A DNA stretch of 64,000 bases. It comes from Echinococcus granulosus. Its lineage: Eukaryota; Platyhelminthes; Cestoda; Cyclophyllidea; Taeniidae. Positions within the stretch are counted from its first letter, which is position 1; each line of letters starts with the position of its first letter. The DNA is taken from the NCBI RefSeq assembly GCF_000524195.1, contig NW_020170403.1, positions 245,370 through 309,369 on the forward strand, written 5' to 3'. The notes under the pieces are model-generated. The model searched no databases. It was not told the DNA's origin and worked only from the letters and a program-made list of their open reading frames with translations. Of this stretch, positions 25,392 to 36,000 are shown piece by piece. Made by a program: the position numbers and the translations under genes.

Positions 25392-27414
25392 TGTAGATGA
25401 AGAAGTGCACAGTCTGGGTTTTGAATTGAATGGAATAGGGTCTCTCGAAAAACATGACCGCTGATGTCTAATTGTGCAGTCCCTTTCTTTGTTTAACTAT
25501 ATTCAATCATACGGGCATCGGACATCTGTCAATAAATTTAGAACACCCTGGTTAAACGGTCCATCTCGCTGACGATTGCGCGTGTTTTCCACTGCCACTC
25601 TGTTTGCAGCCCATTTTTGTTACCAGAGTGGACTTAGTCATTGCTCCTGATGTCGTGAATGCGGTGAATCTGCCAGCTTGGAATGTTCCTTAATTGTTTA
25701 TCATCCCGGAGATTTAAGCATTCAAGACTACCTAATAGCACAGTTTTGACAGCTGTTTTTGGCAGAATGAGGCTAAAGTGGTTCCACAGCTCCAGCATAC
25801 CTGATCATCGCAAGTAGTGTGAAAGGGTATTCATTGGGTGATTTGAAACCCCAAAAGTGGTGGGAAATTTGTGGGAACTTATTCGGTTTGATCCCTTAGC
25901 TTGGGGATCTGGCTTCTGCAAATTGTTGTGTCCAGCAGGTTGCTTAATGAAATTTATGCACTGGGAGGTTGGCAACTGAGCTTCAATGCTATTACCTCAC
26001 AAAAGATATTTAATCTCGGCCAAGAAATTCCTTGTAACTCAGAGTGCCCTTTTTATCCCGGCTTAAACAAGGTGAAATTTATCCCTGTCCGAAATTCGAG
26101 AGGTGCCAAATCAGTCGGGTCCAATCCTGTTATTTAATTTCAAAACAGATGATAGTTTGGGAAGAGCAAATCCTTACAAAAAAGATTAGAATTTACTTGC
26201 ATACTGTGATGGGATCTTCTTTCATTGATATTTCTCATGGTCGCTTTTGCCAGACGCGTAGCACTCTGGACCTTTTCGAATGTATAAACAAATGCAGGTA
26301 GGTCTGTGATTCAATACAGAATCAACCAGTGCATTAAACGAATGCGGCCTTGATTTTGCACTTAAGCAACAATGCGTACTTGGCAGTTGTCATCAAAAGG
26401 TCAGTTTAATGGAAGCCGTTAAAAGTACTCGGTGTTGTTGGGTACTTGTCTGTATCAAAACGTTTTAACAACCATGCGGCCATAAACATGACATTTTTAC
26501 GCTTGTTTCCCCAAGGTTTTGTGTTTAACTCGGCACTTCGATTACGCGAGCATTTTTGGTTCCGCTACTGGACTTCCATGCCAAGCCTGTAGCCTCTCGC
26601 TCTTCACGTCGTAGTAGTATGACTTCCTTCGACTTCAACAGAGACTCCGAGCTGTAAATATAAAAAGAAGGAGCTTTAGTGTCTCATTTTGGTTTGCTAA
26701 GCCTTTTTCTTCACAATATATATAATCATCCTAAATAGCATTTACTTTGGGGTAAAGAGGAGTAGTAATTATTGAAGAAATATGTGATTTTTCGCTTTCG
26801 TTTTATTGAGGTAGGACACCGAAAAGTGTTCAACCCATGTGATGTAAGTGCGTTGTCGATTAAGTCTTCATTACGAACCCAAATAATCGCTACCAACTAT
26901 AAAGTGAATTTTAAAATAAATTTGGTTCCTTAAGGGGTAGTAAAAAGCCACCAGAGATGTCTGCACAAAATGTTGGCTTACAGTGGTTACGTTACTGAGA
27001 ATTTCAAATGCTTAGTCTGAATAATTGTTCCTCAACGGTTGATGGATGAATTGTCCCAGTAGTCTGTATTTGGGTCGGCATCGCGCGATGAGCCAATGAA
27101 CGTGGTGCCTTGGAAGATGGTGTGGATCACACGCCCTAGTGATATTGATTTTTGCGACTCAGGTGTTAGCTTCGTATGCGACAATGTGCGTGGATAGCTG
27201 GAGCGTTGACGGTAGTAAAAATTACGCCCATAGCACAGGCCTCTTTGAAGTAATCCGGAGCCATTATCATTGCGGCTTCCCGATCTGCCCTAAAGTCGTA
27301 ACAAGTCTTAGCGCTAAGGCAGAAAGCGATTTGCTAGTGTACGGGAGGGCTGAGAGGGTACTAGCATGACTCGGGAATCATGTTACCAAGCGGAGGTACA
27401 ATCTGCGCAGACTT

Positions 27415-27532
27415 CTACACTTGCTTAACCGACTGGAGAGTTAAAAATCCACCAAAGTGTTGCATAATCTCTCTCTTCTTTTGGGCATCTCCCTCGACGC
27501 GCCTCACGTCGACCATTACGACATTGTCAGTG
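27415..27532 (-). CDS. Candidate 3'-terminal exon of the p53 gene (alternative A)
   Basis: A strong pyrimidine tract and TTACAG acceptor (27533 upward on the minus strand) precede an open segment of 38 codons. It starts with one leftover base and ends with TAG at 27417-27415. The reading is charged and protein-like (VVMVDVRRVEGDAQKKRE). The one-base start matches the phase-2 donor that ends the last certain p53 exon at 33083. No homologue is recognised. It would imply a 5.5 kb intron. It could equally belong to another gene or be chance. Confidence 0.28.
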
Positions 27533-30500
27533 CTGTAAGGGGAAACAAGCAAGAAACAGCCGCATCAATCATTGAACCGAGAAAAAACTTGGTAGCAACC
27601 CCACTGTACACTCTTGGCAATTCCTCTGTATCTGGCATTGCGTCCTGTTTGGGAACTGCATCGGGGGAAGGAGGAACATGCAGGCCATCACATATGTACC
27701 CAGGGTAATCGTTAGAACATTGGCCTAAAAGCGAAGCCATTTTAATAAAGTACGGGGTTTAAGTAGTTTTTCCGGTTAAGGTTTCGCATTTATTTCTCCT
27801 AGTCACTTTGCTCTCACCTCGGTGCTCCCCAGCCATATCTGCCTGAGTTCAATCAAGCCGGTAGACAGGTGGAGGGAGTATCCGGTGTTCACTTCATCGA
27901 CATCTTCAGACGGGTACAGTAGACAGCTCCATAATAAACCTTTCTTGACGGTTTGTGGTTAGTATTGCTCTCTTCATGCGTTAAAAGGATTCCTGCCTAA
28001 CACGGGAGTGGGTTAATTGCCGAATGTATGCATTACTGTCAACCCTTCTATTGGGGATCATGACGGATTCTCCCGTCTGCAGTATGTTTTTCTTTAATGA
28101 CGATATGTTTCAGCATTCAATGACAGAAAGCAAGGTAGTTAAACTTTAGGATCGGGTTCGATTGCTGCTACTACAAACTCAGTTTCCCGAGTCTTTCAGG
28201 AAGCCACAAAGAGTCGCAGTACTGCAGCAGGAAACGTATTACTCACATGCAAGGGGCTGTGATGCTACCGGCATGACCCAGAGGTCACCGATATATTGTT
28301 CACCTATCTCCACCACTGTCCAATTCTGCTTAGAACTAGAGCCCTTATAATTGCTGGACTTGGTGTAGTTGTTCTTTGCATGGCATCTACGGCCATCCGG
28401 AGCTGTTGAATACACGTCTGCCCCTACACTCATTTATATCTATTGAGACATGCCATCTTGCATTGACACTTTCTGAGGACAATTGTGAGTTTTTCTAAGA
28501 AAGTTTGTAATTTTTTTTTAATTTCTGGGTCATATCTCGTTTTTTTTGCTTTAAAAATGCGTGAAAATCTATGGACTTCTTTCGTGCTCAGAAAGTAGGT
28601 TCTATTCTAAAGCCTCTCGATGAGCCAACATGTTTGTATTGGCCCGACATTTGTTCCAGGGTTTTAAGCTGCTTGATATCAGAGCTACGGCTCTCCGACT
28701 ATGCCTACACTGCCACCCCTTCAGGAGGCTAATATCAAACTTCAAACTTCTGAAAAATTTGGGAGCGCTACAGTGGTCATCGTCTCAATAACACCACACC
28801 GACTGCATAATTTAAGACACCTTAAAGTACAGTCGCACTTTGGTATTGTAATCTCCCTTTGATTTATAAATCTATAGCAAATCATTGACGTCTTGACGTA
28901 TTCAAGCATTCGAAACAGCAGAATGCCAGAGCAGTGGCGATCCTCCTCGCTAAACTCAGAACTAATGATAAGTGTGGATCTCTTAGCATGTTTGCTCCTC
29001 TAGATATGCAGGGATTGAAACGACTATTTACTGTATCTGTATTTTCTCTTCAAATAGAGTGAGAATTGCTTTTGGTGCATTTAATTCGAGCAATTTCGTC
29101 TTTACAGTTAGTGCTAACTACGATTTCTTACTATGGAAATCACAACCAGGACTGAACCAACTCAATGCGGGATCTGTAGTTGACTTGGCTTCTCTCAATT
29201 TCAAAATACTGACTTTCACCATTAGGTTGTCCGAATTTTGGTGGAGGTATTTTAATAAAATACCAAAAAGTTGTTTGCACATGTAAGCGCTTTAACGCGT
29301 TTTACCACAATTCCATGCAGAGAAACCGCCTCAACGGAGTCACCCGTTTGCCTAAATGTCAACACACCCCAGAGGCAACTGGTGACGCCAACTTTATATT
29401 CCGCCGCTAGGTTAACGCCTCGTATGCGGTCTTTCCCAAATGCAATCATGACTTCACTATAGCTAAATGACATCAATTTGAAAGTTTCATTCCGGAAGAA
29501 AAGAGCGAATCAGGGTGGACGAAAAATAATGAGTTAATGGTGGACAAACTCACCTGTTCTATCATCTCATAGTTATGGGTATGAGAAGAACCTATAAGGA
29601 TACTTTAATGCAATACTTTAATTATTTGTTTAATTTCTCGCCTTGGTTTCGCAGGCACCTGAGGCTTCTGCTAGGCGGTATAGTTTCGAGCTGCGCCAGT
29701 GACTCCCGGCCATTCCGTACGTCGGCAATACACATTCTGCCCAAATATTATGTTTTCTTTCGACTTCAAGGAAGACTGGGCTGCGCTACGCCGATGCGAA
29801 CACATTATTCAAACTTAATCGAACTGGTGCCAATGAAGCAGGGAATTAAAACAAAAAACACAAATTTAAACACTGACACGTAAATAATTCAGCAATGAGC
29901 GATACGAACAGGAATTTTCCCTTTAGTCTAACCTAATCTTAAGGATGCACTGCTGGCGTTCGGAATTTGAGAGATACAAGCAACTACGCATAGTTTGTTG
30001 ATTGATCTTTCGGAGTAGCACGAATCGCCCACCTTTAACTGGTATAACTTCCACACATCAAGCCTTGAAGGCTTCACCCGAATCCCAAAGGCACGTTCTT
30101 GTCAGCCACAATTCAAAATTACTAATGCTGTTGGAATTTAGACTCACTCCACGTCGATATTGCCACGCCAAATTGAAGGAGGTTATTGCTTTCAGCGTTT
30201 TCTACGACTGTTATGAGCATCCACACCCGCCGGGGCATGAGTCACCCCTGCCACGTTGGCTGACAAATCATCACGACGCCTGCTAGACCAGGGTCCTGGA
30301 TATGAAGATACTCGTGCTTTCATCCTCCACCCTGCAGGTAGCAGCCACCACCCCACACTTAACAAAACCAGACCTCTGGACTGGGCTCTAGGCTGCTTCA
30401 GCTTCTCAAAGTGACGAGTTCATTGCACGACACGTTGAGCAAATTGAATAGCGACTTGACGGAAAAAAAGCAGAACGGTAGCCTTGATACACAAGCCTCG

Positions 30501-30954
30501 TGAAATGCCTCGGCACCTCGTTGACATAGCACACAAACTCGGGAACACGCAAGACAGTTTGAGAATCACATTCATCCACTTTTTTGGGGGACAGACAGGC
30601 AAATAATTCGGTGTGGTTGTTATAACAACAAAATAACTGTCAATAGCTGCTCAACCTGTTCCATTCGTTAGAATAATCACCAACGCGAAACAAGGCAACT
30701 GCTTTGTCTCTGGCAGTGGAACCACAAAACCTGACCCCAGGCACCCCGTCTTCTGTCCAAGTGACTATCCCATTTCACATCTCATTTCCAGTGCCAAGCC
30801 GAGGTGACAACTACTTGGAGGAGTACAGAGATGGGGAGAAAGCGGTATATCTTTCTCCACATCAAAAAGGGGTGAGTTTAGCGATGGCGAGGTGCATGAG
30901 GTCTTGTGCTGTTTTGTGGAACGGCCTTTCCGTTGATTAATTAGTCCTGAGTGA

Positions 30955-31170
30955 TTTTGAAGAGAAAACAATTTCTGCACACACCCGACTTGTAGCGTAT
31001 CGAGTAGGTAAATCCCAGACGTATTTTTGCAGCCTGCAGCAAGTAAACAACTCTGTCTGCATTGCACCACACACGCACACACACTCAAGGTGAGTACGAT
31101 CTTGCCGATGAATGACGTGTACCTTTGAATTGTGCGGCAGTGAGAGGTGAATATTGTGAGGACTTTCTGC
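30955..31170 (+). repeat. Interspersed repeat B, copy 2
   Basis: Matches the 37.6 kb copy over about 200 bases: TTTCTGCACACA-like start, CAGCAAGTAAACAACTCTGT, a CACACACGCACACACAC stretch, then a GATGAATGACGTGTACCTT block. The 20.5 kb copy shares the first half. The boundaries are approximate. Confidence 0.5.
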
Positions 31171-31588
31171 AGCCTTTGGATCGAAGCGAACTCAGTTCCA
31201 TTGGATTTAAAAGACATTTGATGCAGATTCGAGATGACGGACAAATATCGGAGAGAACGATAGAAAGCACTGCACTGAGAGACTGATACACATCCACTTG
31301 TGCCTTACGTATGTGTACAACCGCATGCATCTGATGCGTCTCTACAAGTCACAACAAGCTATTCCAGCAACACCGAGGACAGCACGAAATTTTCTGGTCA
31401 AGTTATACTAAAAAAAATTCACAATGTCATCGGAAAGAGTCAGCGTTCCTCAAAGAACGCGTTCTTTTAACTCACGATCACTGAAAAAATTGCAGTCAAA
31501 TACCATTTATTTCAATTCTACAGGTAAAAGCGGAAGTCCATCTAGTCACTCTCAATTCCCGCCTCTGCCCCGATGACATAGGCCTCAC

Positions 31589-31622
31589 CTATGAGGCAGT
31601 AGTAGAGCTTGGAGCTGTGCAG
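31589..31622 (-). CDS. Candidate 3'-terminal exon of the p53 gene (alternative B)
   Basis: After a TTTTGTAG acceptor the minus strand reads one leftover C and ten codons ending in TAG (31591-31589). The phase matches the p53 exon ending at 33083, giving a C-terminus ACTAPSSTTAS. A minus-strand AATAAA follows at 31511-31506, 78 bases past the stop, which favours a transcript end here. The exon is too short to carry homology, so the call rests on phase, splice site and poly(A) signal only. Confidence 0.3.
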
Positions 31623-33078
31623 CTACAAAAGATCATAAATCCCATTCTCGCTGGATAGATGCCACGGAAGGAGGGTGAATGGTGTCGACTTCCGGAAATC
31701 ACCCAAATCTCGAGTTTTCCACTGTGATCATCAACGAAACGCGGCTACAATCAGGGTATTTAAATGCTTCTAGAAGAATTGCTCACCATGGTTTAAAGCA
31801 CTACCTAATGGGTAAGCCTCTTTCCATATCCCAAGAAAATGAAACAGATCCAGATAGACGAACTGACAGTTAAGTTGGAATTAGGAACACAACCCAATGG
31901 GGATGCTTTGTAGAATTGACACTTTGATCAGGAAAGACGGTGATATACCCAGCTGGCTACAATTCGGCCCTTATGTTGGCAGCACGAGGATCCGTTCAAA
32001 TCCTTCTGCATGCTTATAATAATGTCACTGCCAGGCTTCTAATGTCTTCAGATGTTTTTCAAGCATCATAAAGTGACAGCGCCCCTTCAGTGCGAAAAAT
32101 GGCATGATTTTAAAAGGCAAAACTGTAGCGATGATATAAATCGGTTTAAGATTCTAACCTTAGAGAAAAGAGGCAAAGTCAAACCAATCTTGTATGTTTT
32201 CCCTTTGTATCAAACTGTACAAAAAGGCCAAGAATATAAAAAAAGGCGCTTTAAATTACCAAGGCGCAGAATAGGGCACCCGAACTAAACATCCCACTGA
32301 GTAGAAAGTAACGCAAATGATCCATAGAAAAGGGAGATACGTCTCAAGGCGGTTCACAATTTTCGGTACTCGCAGAATGAGCCTCAGCACTAAAAAGGAG
32401 AAAGGGAAACCGGGAATTTATTGCTGACTTGGCGTTAGTCATGGGGATAAACAAACTAAGTCATAAAGCTTATACGCAAGACAGGGAACTTTTCGTCTGA
32501 GAGGGAGAGTAACTAAGACACCCCTGAAACATTCACTGAACCTGGAACATGGGGGCATGAGGAAAGTAGAGGAGTTGGGAAAGATGGAGCTAGTGAGGGT
32601 TGAGAGATGTCCACCAATGCCCATAGCGACCACAGTAACGGCAATCTGCTCATCAGCTGCTATGAGAAGATGCTTAGAAATTTAAAAATGAAGATGTCAA
32701 TTGAGGTGACAGCATGAATCCGACACAGTAAGGAGAACGTAGTGCTACATGTTTTACCTTAAAACGGACTTATCCGAGACTACTTTGGAAAAGTGAGCTT
32801 ATAAATTCCAAGAATTCAGAACGAAGACCATTGCTTACCTAACTTGAAGTTGAATTTCGGCATTACAATTCATAATAAACACATCAGTATCCAGATTATA
32901 GTTCGAATTTCACGATTAACTGCCACGAGTGCATGTAACAACAGAAGTCAGGATGCAGAAAATCGTGTCGTATCATGTTTTCGCCTAGAAGCTCGGCTCA
33001 CATCTCAAAACAAGCAACAAACACATACACTCCAAGGAGCGTAAAGACAGAAGATTTCAAAGGTAAAGGATTATAAAC

Positions 33079-36000
33079 TCACGCAATAGACTGCGCCAAT
33101 AGACAGTCCTTCCGGTACGCCATAAATTTGCTGGAGCTCATTCGCACCCCATCAAATGCCGCCCAGGCATCATCCATCAATCGCAACTGACCTGCCCTCT
33201 CCTTCGACTTGGTTGCTACCAGATAAAAACGCTGCTTTGGTCCACCACCACTTCCTCCCATCGGCACATCAATAAAAGCGGAACTAGAAACGGAGGAAGC
33301 GTTGGAGGAGGAGAAGGAAGCGGAGATGACTTCAGTGGAATTCACTGGACTATCAAGTCCACTAATGCCGACGTCAGTCGCTGTGCAGGCATTGGTGCCA
33401 ACCAGTGTGAGACGCCGTTTGGTGCGGGTAGAGATGGAGGGCTCAGAGAGACCGCGGCGGCCATGGCGGCGAACACCGCTGCTCCTGTTGCCAGTACCAC
33501 GGCCGCTGACAGCGTTAGAGGACTTAAAGCGGGCAGAAGAGGAGGCTGCGTTCTCGATATGGATGCGGATGTCGCGAGCTGGAGTGGAGGAACAATGCAC
33601 CTCCACTGAGTCGAGACCCAGTACCGAGGGCGGTTGGAGGGGGTCACTTTTGGTTGAAAAGGGGAAAGGAGAGAGTGGAAGAACGATTAGCAAGTACTTT
33701 GTCTTTAAAGCAAATAGCGATGTTTAATTTCACGAGTTTAAAATTGAGTACTACTATGGCGAAACTACACACAGTAGTAACTGTGTGTAACTAGTAGCCG
33801 GAACACAGGTTGTGGGTCAGTCCAGTTTAGACACTGATGGGGAACAGTAGTGGTGTGTGTACGGACTAGCGTGTGACGCTGGGCAATTTCTTGCAAACGA
33901 AGACGCACGACTCATACAGAAGATTACCAAGAAACAAGGGTGATAGGAATGGTGTAAAGGTTTCAAGATCCACTTAACCTCTATCGGTGACATTGCCGGC
34001 CATGATGGAACTCAGCGCACAGCTTCGGCAGGAAGCCAGCGCCGTGAACATTTAACACTCGAAACGCCAGCTCGATGCACAACAAGTCAGCTCATCCTTT
34101 CTATTGGAACAGTGGGCACAACGTAACCAATAACATGCACGGACATCCACAAATTTCAAAAGTTCGTCCACGTTGGACAACAAGGCGCCGATTGATGAAG
34201 TAAAGCAGGCCATCCCCGAATGGTTTGGCCTCGCTAACAAACCTTTCTCTGGTGAACATGCCTTTCGGACCATGGAACTATGAGGAAAAAACAAACACTT
34301 TTGCTTGCCAAAATTAGTTCTTACCCATTAGTAGTAAACACCCAAGTCACAGCTTGCGAATCCGTGTTTATTTGACACTTGACTCCAACCATTCTGCAAC
34401 TTGTGCACGCATCTCAGATTTTAAAAAGGACACAAAATTCTTTCATCGAGGCAACAAATTGTACTTAGAAAAAACCAATTGATACATTTATAATGCGCTT
34501 CCAACGTATTGTAGGTGAAATGTTGACTTATGCTGATGTCTTTTATGGTGCAAACCCTATTCAATTAAGCTTCACCACTAGTGGCAGCGAATCCAGGAAT
34601 GACACAAACCGAAAAGACGGTGTTAGGGTGAAGAAATTAAAAAGAGCACACCAATTTCACCTTGATTGCCTACACATGAGGCGAAACGCATTAAACAGCC
34701 AAGTAAGAAAAAAATCGCTGCAAAGATCTATTAATTACCAGCATTACTAATGGTAAGAGATGCTTCATTTATTATCAAAACCAAAGCCAGAAAACCAAAC
34801 AATAGTTTCTATTAGTTCCAAGCAGGTATATTTAGCAATAACCTTGTCATATGGATAATTCTTACAAATCAGAGTTAACCGCCTTGTAGAGTAAATCATA
34901 TTAAATGCTGAGAACGTCCGTAACTATTTTCTCCAGAAGTTCCCACTTCAGCAACTAGTTCCCGGACATTAAGGAATGTCTCAGAAATGGCGCCTTACCC
35001 AGTTCTCCCGATCGGTCAATATACAGATAGACTGAATGTACTGATTGTCACTTCAAGGCCCAGTGCTCCAGCCAGCGGACAGGCACAAGGATAGCGAGTT
35101 CGAGTTGCATCTACATTGTCAACAGCAAAGACCTCATTTTCTCGAAGCGAAATCATGATAGTGCCCGTGCTCACATAAATAAACACCAACCCATAACAAC
35201 TAGCGACACAGTATCCTTCAAAGAACTCGATGTTGTCCCTCTCCGTCGATGAAGCGAACGAAATTCTACAACACAAAACTTCAGTCAATTCAACTCAAAT
35301 TATTGAAGATTGGTATGGAACTTCAAGGTCCAAACTACACCATCGTCAGGTGCCAACCCGTTGATTCTGCTATCAACAGTAACATGGAGTTTCATCACAA
35401 TTCAGATTTCCGCCCTACATTTGATTTCTGGTTCAGTAGGTATGAGGATGTCTTCAGATTTGAGTTTGATGGTGATAGGTAGAAAGTTCTACTTCTACTA
35501 AGGAAATTCGGAACGAATAAACGCCTGATTTACATGAAATGCTAAAATACACATCTGACGAGGGGTCTTTGCCGTTTAGTCTGGACTACAACTGCCTGAA
35601 GTTGAGAAAGTGTGGAGGTTGGGTTTACGTAACCTACGCAGGAAACGTGTAAACAAGGTGTCAATTGTTTGTATGAAAAACTTACAACCAGTTCAAATTA
35701 CCCACCATCGTCGGTGGTTACTATTCGTCAACCGACCCAGAAATCTACACTTGTCTGCTGCCCATAACCGAGCAAGGTCCCTCTATGACTCAACGAACAG
35801 CAGTACCAACGCTTTAGTTAGGCCCAAGGATAACACCAATTTGGTTAAGTCTAAGAGCGGAGGCAGTTCTAATTTCGTTTACCCAACCATTCCATACCAC
35901 AGAGACTCAGCCTATCCAAATTTAGCCGATGTCTCAACAACTAACACACTAATACCAAAAACAAGAGAATGCCCCCTTCTCCCTGCAGACACTGCAGGCT

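Larger units (their letters stand above)
25392..33078. other. Convergent spacer between GTF3C1 and p53 (or p53 3' introns)
   Basis: No gene could be rebuilt here. The stretch holds isolated exon-like segments with acceptor-like ends. Plus strand: 25610-25693 (27 codons after a TTTGCAG acceptor) and 31525-31656 (open after CTACAG). Minus strand: 27415-27532, 31589-31622 and the open segment 29280-29470. The two minus segments 27415-27532 and 31589-31622 are phase-compatible with the last certain p53 exon, so part of this spacer may be p53 intron. Repeat B copy 2 lies near 31.0 kb. Confidence 0.4.

Noticed and set aside
33302..33727. 141-codon plus-strand open frame
   Set aside because: It is antisense to the p53 exon encoding the end of the DNA-binding domain and the tetramerization domain, which has clear homology on the other strand.
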